A DNA stretch of 64,000 nt. It comes from Euphorbia lathyris. Taxonomy: Eukaryota; Streptophyta; Magnoliopsida; Malpighiales; Euphorbiaceae. The stretch spans positions 21,861,501-21,925,500 of the forward strand of contig NC_088916.1 in assembly GCF_963576675.1 (NCBI RefSeq), read 5' to 3'. The translations under genes and the position numbers were made by a program. A model generated the notes under the pieces. It had not been told where the DNA came from. It searched no databases and was given only the letters and a program-made list of their open reading frames with translations. Position 1 is the stretch's first letter. Each line of letters begins with the position of its first letter. Positions 1 through 11,900 of this stretch are shown piece by piece.

Positions 1-863
1 ATTTTCATCAGGGTTTTTCCTCCTATGTTATGGTCTAGTCAATATTAAAAATGAACCCGGAGGGGGGTTGTAATGTGGGTGGCTTTTTAGTGGTTAATTT
101 TTGGAAACTCGAGTTTAAATACCATTTTGGTGATCGCACCGTGTTTTTATTTTGGCCTTAGTAGGTTCGTAAAATAATCTCGAAATTGCTCGGGTGGAGC
201 TTGAGAATGCCTTTTGCTCTTTATTGCGGCACAAAAACGATTTCGAGAACTCATGGTTCTTACTTATCAAGGCCTTGGCTTATTTCGGGTGCGATTTAAT
301 TTTTGTTGGCATTTAAACAAGAGGAAAAAGGGTTAATTGTTAAGAGGGTATTATCAAAAAAAGTCGGTTAATAGGCTCAAGGGGGTTTCCTAGAGGTTGA
401 TGAAAACGAGAAAAATAATTTAAGAAAAGAATTAGACTAAGTGGGTTCGTTTTATCATCTATTGCCATTTTAACCAAAATAAGTGTACTTAACCCGGTAT
501 TAGGTGCAAACTCTATGAGTCGAGTGAAGTCAAAGCTCTCGAAAAATTGTGAAAGAAATAGAGTTCTCGTACGAACTCTTTTAGGCTCAAAAATATCTCA
601 CAAAATTTCGGGTTAAATTGTGTACATTCAAGTTCTCGTCAAATTTTCAACTATCCCGTTTTTATTGCCTTTTTAAATTTTATTATAGAGATAACCTTTG
701 GGTTAGGACTCAATGCTTTTGTTTAGTACGAACCTAGGTTTTGCATAAATTCTAGAGCTTCAGAATTAAGACTAAAATTTCTTACTAAAACCGATCATTT
801 GTATTAATGTCTTTACATCTAAGGACAAATGACGGAACTTTAATTAATTTCCAAGGGAGGTAG
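1..863. other. Unassigned AT-rich non-coding DNA at the window edge
   Basis: No open reading frame with recognisable protein similarity occurs on either strand. The composition is AT-rich with scattered homopolymers. Near the right end (about 855-863) a purine-rich stretch, aagggaggtag, resembles a polypurine tract. The segment could therefore be the 3' untranslated internal part of a plus-strand LTR element that begins outside the window. That is inference from one short motif only. Confidence 0.35.
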
Positions 864-951
864 TGTGTCGGAAAAATTAAAGAATCAATAAATTAGTTTA
901 ATTATTTTATTATTTATTTAATTTTAATTTTTGTTTTTAAATTTTTGTCTT
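864..951 (+). mobile_element. Possible start of a plus-strand LTR
   Basis: The sequence tgtgtcggaaaa directly follows a purine-rich tract at about 855-863. That is the arrangement of a polypurine tract joined to a 3' LTR beginning with TG. The following bases are AT-rich and then run into the SINE-like stretch and the palindrome array. No matching second LTR is in the window, so the call rests on the junction alone and could be chance. Confidence 0.25.
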
Positions 952-1070
952 AGGAGCGGCCTCTTGCCAATTAAATTGGCAAGGGAAGGCTTGCCCCCAA
1001 TACACCCTTGTGGTGGGACCCCTCCCCGGACCCTCGCTCAGCGGGGACGCGTAATGCGACCGGGCCGCCC
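952..1070 (+). mobile_element. SINE-like (tRNA-related) repeat
   Basis: A GC-rich island in AT-rich DNA reads ggtgggacccctccccgg, then a cgctcagcgggg hairpin-like motif and gcgaccgggccgcccc. I recognise this layout from plant tRNA-related SINE-type repeats, from memory only. At 965-983 it contains a perfect inverted repeat, ttgccaatt-a-aattggcaa. No clear poly(A)/poly(T) end or flanking duplication was found. It could instead be ordinary LTR sequence of the possible element starting near 864. Confidence 0.35.
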
Positions 1071-1221
1071 CATTAGTGCAAAACAAATGGTTAGTGCGGG
1101 GTTGCACGGCCCTCCGCGTTATTAAAATGACGTCTATTCCAAGGACGTCGCAAAAGGAAAGAGAAACAAAAACAAAAATAAAGATGGAATTTAAATTAAA
1201 AATAGGACCCTTGAAGGTCAG

Positions 1222-1390
1222 GGCCTACGCGAGGTGTGCCCAGGGAGGCGCCCCGCGTAGGATGTGCATTTTTATCAGAGACTCAAATACGCGGGGCGCA
1301 TAGGTTCGTACGCTTCGCGTGATTAGCCAAAATGGTGCCAGAGACTCAACTGCGCGGGGCGTGCTGGTGTGTACGCCCCGCGTAAGAGAC
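1222..1390. repeat. Array of ACGCGGGGCG / ACGCCCCGCGT quasi-palindromes
   Basis: Six copies of an 11-bp GC motif, in both orientations, are arranged as three pairs. Each pair has its members about 20-30 bp apart, and the pairs are spaced by segments such as cagagactcaa. The same motif and spacer occur, as the reverse complement, in the Athila LTR at 16864-17340. The motif is nearly self-complementary at its ends (acgc...gcgt). The array lies just beyond the end of the minus-strand pol gene, or within another element's LTR. Confidence 0.7.
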
Positions 1391-1547
1391 TTGGATCAGA
1401 ATGGGATTTGTTTTTGTGATTTTTAATTGAAGAAGAAAGGAAAGAAAACAAACGGATATGATACATATATACAAAGGGTTTGAGGGACGCAAACCGAGGC
1501 TACGTTTAGAGTCGGAGTAGCTCGACTTTCTCTGGATATGTGCATGC

Positions 1548-4199
1548 TTACGATGTTTGGAGGAATGTGGCTTCGCCGTGTTGTGGAAGAGTGCCTCCAC
1601 AGTATATTTTCAGACGGTGGCCGTTCACCCGGTGAGTGGCGTTGTCGGACCCTTGGATGTCGACTGCTCCGGACGAGTGGGCATTAATAACGGTGTACGG
1701 TCCCGACCATCGACTTTTTAATTTTCCTGGGAACAGGCGAAGGCGAGAATTGTATAGGAGGACTTGGTCCCCCTTGTTGAATTCCCTGATTTGCACGTGC
1801 TTGTCGTGCCATTTCTTCGTACATTCCTTGTAAATCTTGGCATTTTCGTACGAACCGAGACGAAGTTCATCAAGGGTATTGAGTTGGAGGAGACGTTGGT
1901 CCCCCGTGGCCTGCACATCAAAATTTAAAAATTTCAGAGCCCAATAGGCCTTATGTTCCAATTCCACCGGTAAATGACATGATTTCCCGAAAACTAAACG
2001 ATAACGAGACATCCCGATAGGCGTTTTAAATGTCGTGCGGTAGGCCCAAAGAGCGTCGTCGAGTTTTAAGCTCCAGTCTTTCCTAGAGGCACTAACCGTT
2101 TTTTCCAAGATACGTTTTAGTTCGCGGTTAGAAACCTCGACCTGTCCACTAGTTTGCGGGTGGTAGGGTGTGGAGACTCGGTGTGCAACCCCATACTTTT
2201 GTAAGAGTTGGTCGAATTGGCGATTGCAAAAATGGGAACCTCCGTCGCTAATGATAGCTCGAGGGGTTCCAAACCGAGTAAAGATGTTTTTCTTTATAAA
2301 TTTCCCTACCACCTTAGAGTCGTTTGAAGGTAAGGCAACAGCCTCCACCCATTTGGAGACACAGTCAACCGCCATAAGAATGTAGGAGTTGTTATGCGAC
2401 TTAGGGAAAGGTCCCATAAAGTCTATCCCCCAAACGTCAAAAAGTTCGCAAACTAGAATCCCTTGTTGGAGCATTTCATGCTTAGGGGAGATGTTCCCGC
2501 TCCGTTGACAAGCGTCACATGATTTGACGAAGTCTTGGGAATCCTTGGACAAGGTAGACCAATAAAAGCCACATTGTAGAACCTTTTCCATAGTCCGACT
2601 AGGGCCGAAGTGGCCCCCCGGCTCTTGGGTATGACACATATGCAACACATGATTTACCTCTTCTTCTGGTATGCACCTACGAATGATATTATCAGCACAA
2701 GATTTAAACAAGTAGGGTTCTTCCCAAAAATAATTCTTAGCGTCATGAAAGAACTTCCTACGTTGCTCGTAAGTAAGGTGCGGGGGAAGAATATTATCGG
2801 CTTTGAAGTTTGCCATATCGGCGTACCAAGGTAAATGTGTTACCGCATAGAGAGTTTCGTCGGGAAAGGTCTCCTTGATCTCCACAACTTCCGGAGATGT
2901 GGCTTGCTCGCTTTGTAATCGGGAAAGATGGTCGGCTACGACATTCTCCACTCCTTTTTTATCCCTAATTTCGATGTCGAATTCTTGTAGGAGTAGAATC
3001 CACCGTATCAACCGTGGTTTGGCATTCTGCTTAGTCATTAGGTACTTGAGAGCTGCGTGGTCAGTATATACGATAATTTTGGATAACACGAGATATGATC
3101 TAAATTTATCGAAAGCAAAAACGACAGCAAGCATCTCTTTTTCCGTAATGGAATAGTTTTGTTGGGCTTCATTAAGCGTTTTGCTCGCATAAAAAATAGG
3201 GCGGAAAATTTTATCCACCCGTTGGCCCAAACAAGCACCTACAGCCAAATCACTCGCATCACACATAAGTTCAAAGGGGAGACTCCAATCGGGTTTCACC
3301 ATGATGGGTGCATTAATTAGTTTTTCCTTTAGCGTGTTAAACGCAAGCAAACATTCGGAGGAAAAACTAAATTCCGCATCCTTTAAGAGGAGCTGGGTCA
3401 AGGGGGTTGCTATTTTAGAAAAATCTTTAATGAATCGCCTATAAAACCCTGCATGACCTAAGAAACTCCGAATCCCTTTAACATTGATTGGAGGAGGCAA
3501 TTTCTCAATCACCTCAATCTTGGCCGGATCGACCGTGATTCCTTCCCCGGACACCTTGTGTCCCAAAACAATACAATCTTGAACCATAAATTGACACTTT
3601 TCCCAACTAAGAGCTAGGTTAGTGTCCTCGCAACGTTGAAGGACTTTATCAAGATTGCTCAAGCAAATTTCGAAGGACGACCCAAAAACAGAAAAATCGT
3701 CCAAGAAGACTTCCATGAAATCCTCAATCATCTCGGAGAATATAGCCATCATACACCATTGAAAGGTGGCGAGAGCGTTACAAAGCCCAAACGGCATCCG
3801 CCTATATGCAAATTTCCAATATGGACAAGTAAATGTCATCTTTTCTTGATCCGAAGGATCAACGGGGATTTGCATATAGCTGGATAGGCCATCGAGGGTA
3901 CAAAAGAATTTATGTCCCGCCATTCTTTCCAACATTTGGTCAATGAACGACAAGGGAAAATGATCTTTTCGGGTGGCTTCATTAAGTTTCCTATAATCAA
4001 TGCATACTCGCCACCCCGTTATCTTTCGTGTGGGGATTAATTCCCCTTGATCATTTTCCATCACCGTAGTGCCCCCCTTTTTGGGAACGCATTGGACCGG
4101 ACTAACCCACGGACTATCGAAGATAGGAAAGATTATACATGCGTCGAGGAGTTTGATTACCTCGGCCTTCACTACCTCTTTCATATTGGGGCTAAGTCG
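1548..4199 (-). pseudogene. Athila-type Ty3/gypsy pol, reverse transcriptase-RNase H-integrase part
   Basis: This is the C-terminal part of a gypsy polyprotein, which copies element RNA into DNA and inserts it. Reading on the minus strand, the reverse transcriptase comes first, with MPFGLCNA and the catalytic box FLDDFSVFG. RNase H follows ([14 protein letters not shown], then [10 protein letters not shown]). The integrase has an N-terminal zinc-binding HHCC region ([13 protein letters not shown] ... CDACQR) and a core with [17 protein letters not shown] and [19 protein letters not shown], and the Athila-like integrase, point to that lineage. It is in the same frame as the upstream protease and gag parts, separated by one TGA at 4200-4202. 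Substitutions in conserved RT motifs ([14 protein letters not shown]) suggest decay. It ends at the stop at 1548. Confidence 0.9.
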
Positions 4200-5327
4200 T
4201 CATTGCGGCTGCACGGAGGGTTTGACTTTATCCTCCATAAAGATGCGGTGTGTGCAAATGGTGGGGCTAATCCCTTTAATGTCGTGAATGGTCCATCCAA
4301 ATGCGCCCTTGTGTTTTTGTAACACCGCAACCAATGCTTCCTCCATTTCCGCTGTCAAAAGTGAAGATATAACAACGGGTAAGAAATTAGGAGGTTGCAA
4401 AAACACATATTTTAAATTAGGAGGCAAGGGTTTAAGTTCCAAAGTCGGTGGCTCTTCGAGAGATGACTTTGATTTTGCTTTGCTATCCTGGTCCAAACCC
4501 TCGAACCAGCTCCTTGCCAACAGACATTGTTCAATCTCGGAGGAGTACTCAAATGGCTTGTTCAATGGCTCCTCATCCAAATGCTCATTACCATCTATTT
4601 CCGAAGAGGTTCCCGCTGAAGTCCTATCACAAAAATCCTCAACAAAAAGATCAATAGAGTCTACGGAATTTAAAAAGTTGTAATCCTCCATGGTATGAGA
4701 CGGGAATTTCATGGAGTTGTACACATTAAACTCTACCTCTTCGTCTTGCAACCGTAGGATGAGCTTACCTTCGTGGACATCAATAAGAGTCCTACCCATT
4801 GCAAGAAATGGTCGTCCTAGGAGGATTGGTACCGAATCGTCTTCCGCCATGTCGAGCACCACAAAATCGGCGGGGAAAATGAACTTGTCCACTTTCACTA
4901 AGACATCCTCCACAACTCCTTTTGGCCGGGCAATGGATCTATCGACCAATTGAAGCGTTATATTGGTAGGCTTTGGCTCTCCCAAGCCGAGCTTCCTAAA
5001 AACAGACAAAGGCATTAGATTGATACTAGCACCTAAATCACATAAAGCTCTACTAAACTCAACATTTCCAATCATGCATGGGATAGAAAAACTTCCTAAA
5101 TCCTTGAGTTTAGGTGGGAGTTTATTCGTTATAATCGCGGAGCATTCCTCCGTAAGCACTACCGTTTCGTTGTATTCTAACTTCCTCTTTTTGGCGAGGA
5201 TTTCCTTAAGAAACTTCGCATAGGTGGGCATTTGTTCTAATGCCTTCGCAAGCGGAATGTTAATGTGAAGTTTCTTAAAGATTTCCAAAAACTTGCCATA
5301 TTGATGGTCCAATTTTTCCTTTTTAAG
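4200..5327 (-). pseudogene. Athila gag-pol, protease region
   Basis: This is the middle part of the same minus-strand polyprotein frame. It contains a retropepsin-like aspartic protease with the active-site stretch CDLGASINLMPLSVF, and later ILLGRPFLAMGR, the flap/C-terminal motif typical of Athila and Tat proteases. The protease would cut Gag-Pol inside the virus-like particle. The segment is bounded by adjacent TAA and TGA stops (5331-5333 and 5328-5330) on the gag side and by TGA (4200-4202) on the RT side. All lie in one continuous frame, so this was one long gag-pol gene broken by nonsense changes rather than separate genes. Confidence 0.85.
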
Positions 5328-5330
5328 TCA

Positions 5331-6911
5331 TTATGGAAAAGGGAGCTTCGGTACGTAAGCCCCAATTGGATCACAAACATTCTTATTCTTATCCGAGGAA
5401 GTCGTGGGTTTCGGATCCGAACCGGGGTTGCTTACCACTTCCGGTTCATCACTTACCCTTGGAGCGGTTGTAGTCGCCTTTGGAACCGGTGGTTCCAAAC
5501 CCTTACCACTACGGAGAGTTATTGCTTGTGCGGTCTCCTGGTTCTTTGGTCTCGGGTTTTGTTCGGTGTTAATCGGGAGAAACTCATATTGTTCCTCTTG
5601 TCGTTGGCGACTTAATTGGGCCACTTGATGTCCCAAATCCCTGCAAAAAGCTTCATTGTCAGCAAGACGGGAAGATATTTCTCGTAGGAGATTAATTACC
5701 GTAGAGTCTTGCGCGTTGCTAGGAGGTTTAAAACTTTGTCCTCCTTGGTTATTGGGGGATTGGCCCAAACCTTGCTCCCTGAACTCATTATAGAATCCGG
5801 ATGGGGGCTTCAACACCCTTTGATTGTTGTCGTAAGACAAATCCGAGTGTGGGTGTTGAGGCCTCCATCCGTTGTTGTTATTATTATTACGGTGGTGGTA
5901 AGCATTCGAGTGATGGAAGGAGTTGTAATTAGAATTATACCTCGGTTGCCTTCCTACATAACTTACGCTCTCGGCATCGCCGGCAAAAGGACTTCCGGCT
6001 TGACAATCCTTACCGTGGTGGTCCCCACCGCAATGTGAGCACATCAGGACTTGTGCTGTATTCTGGAGGCTCAATTGCGCCACTAAGGCATCTAGCTTTT
6101 TATTCATCTCGATCATAGAGATCTTGGGAGCCTCGTCTCCTACGGCAAAAGTTTGATGTCGCGAGGGCCCGGCAAGCCGATCTTCTTGCCATTGGACACT
6201 TTTCCTAGCTAATTCATGGATGAGCTCGTAGGCCTCGCTTGCCGATTTTCGAAACAAATCCCCACCTGCGACAGAATCAACAGTTGCACGATTAGTGGGA
6301 GTTAAACCATGGTAGAAGGTACTTACCAAATCATGCTTAGGGATGTCATGGTGGGGGCAGTTTCGGAGCAACTTCCGGAACCTAGCCCAAGCTGAGTGGA
6401 GGGCCTCGTATTTGAGTTTCCTAAAGGACGTGATATCTTTCCTCAACTTAACCGTTTTGGAAGGCGGGAAATAGTAAGAAAGGAACTCCTTCTTGAGCTC
6501 CTCCCATGACGTGATCGATCCCGCCTCCAATGAGTGCAACCACTCCAACGCTTGTCCTGTCAAAGAGAAAGGAAACAACTTTAGTTGGATGGCCTCAACC
6601 GGAACACCGTTTTGCCGAGAAGTTTCGGCACACATAAGAAATTTATCAAGGTGTTCGTTAGGGTTTTCATGGGGTTCCCCTCTGAATTGACCAAGTTGTT
6701 GGATTAGTTGGATCATGCTAGTCTTTATTTTATATGTGTCGGTCGGAATGGTGGGGGCAACGATTCCGTTGCGATTTTGAGGGCGATGCGGAGCAAGAAT
6801 CTCCATCATTGTCCGGGTGTCGTTTCCACCATTGCGGTTGTTATTCACGGGTTGCACCGGTGGCCTTTAGTTGACCTCGGGCTGGTTAGCTTCATTGTTG
6901 AGGTTTGCCAT
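5331..6911 (-). pseudogene. Athila gag
   Basis: Gag is the structural protein of the particle. Visible parts include a retrotransposon Gag capsid region (LKLFPFSLTGQALEWL, then WARFRKLLRNCPHHD) and a CCHC zinc knuckle (CSHCGGDHHGKDC). An Asn/His-rich stretch follows. I place the start at ATG 6911-6909 (MANLNNEANQ), in frame with the rest and close behind the leader. A TAA at 6869-6867 interrupts it 14 codons later, so the longest uninterrupted ORF starts only at 6857. The frame ends in tandem TAA-TGA stops. In an intact element gag would read straight into the protease. Confidence 0.85.
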
Positions 6912-7129
6912 TTTCTCTCTCTGAATCCTACAAAGAGTACGTTCAATTTCAAGATCAATAGGAACGAGAGAATCACTCCGGGATCGGGTGTGCATAAAAT
7001 AAATAAATGAAATAGATTATAAACAAGAAAGAATTTTGTTAGTAACAACTATATATAAACAGTTTATACAAAAATAATGCCTAGACTAACAATAAAATGT
7101 TTTTGTCTAATATTGCAAGAAATTATAAA
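6912..7129 (-). other. Athila 5' leader
   Basis: Untranslated internal sequence between the primer-binding site and the gag start. It is AT-rich with no ORF. Packaging signals would be expected here, but no motif stands out. Confidence 0.5.
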
Positions 7130-7147
7130 TCCCCGGCAACGGCGCCA
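7130..7147 (-). other. Primer-binding site, tRNA-Asp type (Athila)
   Basis: On the minus strand this reads tggcgccgttgccgggga, complementary to the 3' end of plant tRNA-Asp(GTC). The plus strand therefore shows the tRNA end itself (ccccggcaacggcgcca). It lies seven bases (agttttt on the minus strand) inside the LTR end at 7154. The deleted Athila at 37952-45955 has the same site and spacer. Confidence 0.9.
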
Positions 7148-7153
7148 AAAACT

Positions 7154-7237
7154 TGGTGGGGCGTGCGGTAGAGCTCTAAATAAATATTATGATAAGTGCG
7201 TTACGACGATGGATGTGATCTTTCTAAATGCTCTATC
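7154..7237 (-). mobile_element. Athila 5' LTR, part 1 (interrupted by copia)
   Basis: These are the 84 bp of the LTR next to the primer-binding site. The LTR is cut at ctatc (7233-7237) by the copia element and resumes after the duplicated ctatc at 15841-15845. The continuation at 15846 completes an LTR of about 1.8 kb. Confidence 0.8.
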
Positions 7238-8938
7238 TGTTAGGGATTATTGCCAGTTAATCAACTGTAGCGCAGTGGAATTGCGGTTTAAAATTTATTT
7301 CTAATCCCTTTAGTTTGATCTTTGTCCGTTAACCATTAATTGAATAAAACTTTTTGGATCCGTTTAGGGATAAAAACTTACCCGGACTGTCTCTTCTAGA
7401 GACGGCTGAAGAATCCACAAAGTAGTAAGATCTCTGTAGTCAGGTGCACGAACAGCTATCGAGTCAAAACCGGTGCTAGCCGAAGAACGAAGAAGAACTG
7501 GAGAGAAAAGGTAATTCGCCAAGTTGAATCCCACTATTGAGAATGGTGGCTGCGAAAACAATATTGCTTTTCCCAAGCAATTTGATTTGGCCGAATGTCT
7601 ATGTTAGGATAGTTAATTAGGTTTTAGCCTTTTATTATATATAGTGTAGTTATTCCTAAACCTAATTGGTTTAGGGTTAATTGGTTAATTACAAAACTAA
7701 TCTAATCCTAACATAATCACTTAAACAAATACCAATAGTATTTATTCTATGCAATTAGTTACAATTAGATTAAATTTAATTACCCCAATTAAATAAATAA
7801 CACTAATTAATAAATTGACGTATTAGTTTGATTAATTATTCACGAATGCAATTTCATTAATTTATAAATTAATTAATTACATCCCGTAAATTAATTAACC
7901 AATTAAATACTCAAGGCCTAAATCCATTAATCAATTACATTGATACAAAGTATCAACTAATCAATTAATTAACCACCAATTAATTACCTTGACATTTTAT
8001 TGTCAACCAATTAATTAATCTCATCCCTCCAGTGTACCGTTCTATAAGTTCTAACTCAGATGTTCAATGTGCACGATCCTATGGGACTGTCCTTAGCTAG
8101 CAGTGGTCTCACGGCCCACAGACAGTAAGTGGGTTCTAGCAAACCATTACTGCCCCTAACCAATACAGCTATTTCAGCAATCTTAAGATGCAGAGACCCT
8201 GTAGTTATCTCTTAACTTCTTTTACCATTTGATGTCGATATTATAAACTAGAGGCATGGCGGCTGTCATCCTCTCTGATGTTTATGATATTTCTTGATCT
8301 TAAGTAGATTGATGAAACAGATAAGTAAACTACTTATCAGGGTGTGGCCACACACTTATCAATCTCACTTATCAAGTGGCCTGTGATATCATCTCACTAT
8401 TACATGAGTGGTAATTCCATCACTTCAATATCAATACCAACGTGTTCACCTGTTCACCCAATCATACCCGTATTTGGCATCTTGTTACAGACCTGTTAGG
8501 CGTATGTCAAAGTGAACCGGATCCCACATTGATATTATAATGAAATCTGGTCTGAAGACAGTTAGAGACCTACTTAAGAAAACTAATGACACAACCACCA
8601 TGTAGTTTTCTCGGGCGGATCGATCCAGTCACATGTATACAACATGTACCCATATTCACAACTGACTTATCAAGTGCTATGGCTAGTATCAATTACTACC
8701 ATACAGTCGTCGAATATACAAGTCTGTGGTCCTAATCATTCCCATGATAGAATAGACTTGGGATATGGTTTTACGATTGTCAATCAATGGATTCTCTATT
8801 CATATTATAGCACAAGATATAAATGAACTAGATTAATGCCTTTATTAATGTAACACAAATAGTGTATCTATGCAAGAATAATCAAAAGCATAATACAATA
8901 TACATGAACCAATGTCTAAGAACTAGGGCACACCAACA
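7238..8938 (-). repeat. Copia 3' LTR
   Basis: 1,701 bp. On the plus strand it begins tgttagggatt and ends cacaccaaca. It matches 14140-15840 with about 12 mismatches by eye. Long AT-rich runs of aattaatt type fill its middle. Confidence 0.95.
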
Positions 8939-8951
8939 ATCTCCCACTTGG
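8939..8951 (-). other. Copia polypurine tract
   Basis: On the minus strand the bases ccaagtgggagat directly precede the 3' LTR start (tgttggtgtg). This is the usual plant copia primer for plus-strand synthesis. Confidence 0.85.
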
Positions 8952-8952
8952 A

Positions 8953-11900
8953 CTAGTTCCAGGTAGGCATTGCCCTAATCCCTATAGATCTAGTATGACC
9001 ATCATGTAGGCACTGTGCAAGTGCCTTGGTAAACGGATCTGCGACATTGTTCTCGGTGTCAACTCTCTGTAATGTAATGTCACCTCTCGCCTGGATCTCC
9101 CGGATGAGGTGAAACTTTCTAAGTACATGTTTGGATCTCTTGTGTGATCGAGGCTCCAGTGCTTGTGCTATGGCACCGTTGTTATCACGGGAAACATCAA
9201 CTGCACCTAGGATAGTGGGAACTACACCTAAGTCAGTTATGAACTTCTTGATCCAAACTGCTTCCTTTGCAGCATCACATGCAGCTATGTACTCAGCTTC
9301 CGTTGTAGAATCGGCAATGGTAGGCTGCTTTGAGGATCTCCAACTAATGGCACCGCCATTCAGGAGAAAAACATAACTAGATTGTGATTGTTTCTGATCC
9401 TCATTAGTCTCGAAACTTGCATCAGTGTAACCTGATACTTCCAGCTCCTCTTGCCCACCAAAAACTAAAAAGAGATCCTTGGTACGCTTAAGGTACTGTA
9501 GGATAGCCTTAACTGCCTTCCAGTGCTCCTCACCGGGATCTGACTGGTACCGGCTAGTCATGCTAAATGCAAATGCAACATCTGGCCTTGTACATAACAT
9601 AGAGTACATGATAGATCCTATAGCTGACGCATATGGGACCTTTTCCATGTTCTCTCTGTCCTTCTTTGTTTGAGGACAATCTTTCTTACCAAGTTTCAAC
9701 CCATGGCGCATAGGCATGAATCCTTTCTTAGCCTGGTCCATGCTGAATCTTCTAAGAACTTTGTCTATGTATGTTGCCTGACTCAAGCCTAGAAGTCTGT
9801 TGGATCTATCTCTGTAGATCCTGATCCCTAAGATCGTTTCGGCTTCTCCTAAGTCTTTCATTGCGAAGCATTTACTCAACCACTGCTTCACTCCTTGCAG
9901 TGTTGGTATATCGCCTCCAATGAGCAGTATGTCATCGACATACAATATTAGGAAAGTGGATATGCTCCCACTGAATTTCATATACACACAAGGTTCATCA
10001 GGATTCTGCACGAAACCATATTCAGTTATGGCTTCATTGAATCTCTGATTCCAAGACCTAGATGCTTGCTTCAATCCATAAATGGATCTTTGAAGCTTAC
10101 ATACTCGGTTAGGATACTTTGGATCGATAAAACCCTCTGGTTGTGTCATGTAGACATCCTCCAGTAACTTCCCATTCAGGAAAGCGGTTTTAACATCCAT
10201 CTGCCATATCTCATAGTTATACCATGCAGCTATGGCCAGTACTATCCTAATGGATTTGAACATAGCAACTGGTGAAAAGGTTTCATCATAGTCAATTCCT
10301 TGGATTTGTCTATAACCTTTTGCCACCAGTCGCCCCTTGAAGGTGTTATAGGCTTTTAATTTGAAACACCACTTGCAGCCAATTGTTTTAACACCCGGAG
10401 GTGGATCCACCAAGTTCCACACCTGGTTATCACGCATAGACTGCATTTCAGCCTCCATAGCTTTACGCCATTGATCTGATTGTGGGATTTCAATAGCCTC
10501 TTGATAAGTCTTGGGCTCATCCTGGTCATCGACCATTATGTCCCCATCATCAGTCACGACAAAACCGTACCTTTCGGGTTGATGACGTGTCCTATCAGAC
10601 CTTCTAGGTTCCTGTGTAACTGGTTCAGCCTCCTCAATTTCTTGAGGACCTAAATCAGTTACCTGAGCATCCTCAGCATCTGCTGTAGGAGTCGGTGAGT
10701 CTTGAATCTCAGCGAGATCAATATTGCTCCCACTGTCTACTTTGGAAAGGAATTCCTTTTCCAAAAAGACTGCAAACCTGGCCACGAATGTTTTATTCTC
10801 GGCTGGGTTGTAGAAGTAATAACCCTTAGTTTCCTTAGGGTAACCCACGAACTGGCATTTGACAGATTTGGACTCTAGTTTGCCACTCATCAATTTCTTG
10901 ATATGTGCATCACAACCCCAAATCTTCATGAAGGAAACGTTGGGCTTTCGGCCCGTCCATAATTCATATGGTGTTCCTTCAACTGCCTTGCTCGGTGTAT
11001 TATTAATTATATGAGCAGCAGTTTCCAAAGCAAATCCCCAAAAGGAGATAGGGAGAGAAGCTTGACTCATCATTGAGCGGACCATGTCAAGCAGGGTCCT
11101 GTTCCTCCTTTCTGACACTCCATTCCATTGGGGTGTACCAGGAGGAGTGAGTTGGGATACAATCCCACACTCTCTCAAGAATGAGACAAACTCTTGGCTC
11201 AAATATTCGCCCCCTCTATCAAACCGAAGCGCTTTTACTTTCTTGCCAAGTTGATTTTCTACTTCATTTTTAAAATCTTTGAATCTCAGAAGAGTTTCAG
11301 ATTTATGTTTCATCAGATACACATACCTGTATCGGCTATAGTCATCTGTGAAGGTAACAAAGTACAGAAAACCAGATCTAGCACCGGTGCTCATTGGACC
11401 GCATACATCTGAGTGTATCAGCTCCAATAGTTCTGTGGCCCTTACACTAGTTTTGGTGAAAGGCGCCTTTGTCATCTTCCCTCTTAAACAGGATTCACAC
11501 GTGTCATAAGACTGCATGTCAAATGACCCTAGCGCTCCACTAGAGTGAAGCATAGTTATGCGTTTCTCATTTATGTGGCCAAGACGACAGTGCCAGATAT
11601 ATGTAGGATTCAGATCATTAGTCTTAATCCTTTTAGCGTTTATGTTATAGATTGATTCACTACGTTTTAGATCAAGGATATACAAACCATTTTCTAGAAA
11701 TGCGGTTCCATAAACAATATTGCCACGATGTATAGAAATCCTACCACGTCCAATATTAAAATTAAAACCGGAAATATCCAACATAGAAACTGAGATAATG
11801 TTCCTGCGCATTGCAGGTACAAAACAACAATCTCTAAGTTCTAAAACTAAACCAGTAGGCATCTCTAAAGTGTAATCTCCGATCTCCAAGGCCTCTACAC

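Noticed and set aside
7130..7147. tRNA-Asp-like sequence on the plus strand
   Set aside because: Only the 3' 18 bases match and they sit next to an LTR. It is the primer-binding site read on the opposite strand, not a tRNA gene.
8644..8826. 60-codon ORF found twice (also 15546-15728), and the 70-codon ORF at 7364 and 14266
   Set aside because: They lie in the two copia LTRs and repeat for that reason only.
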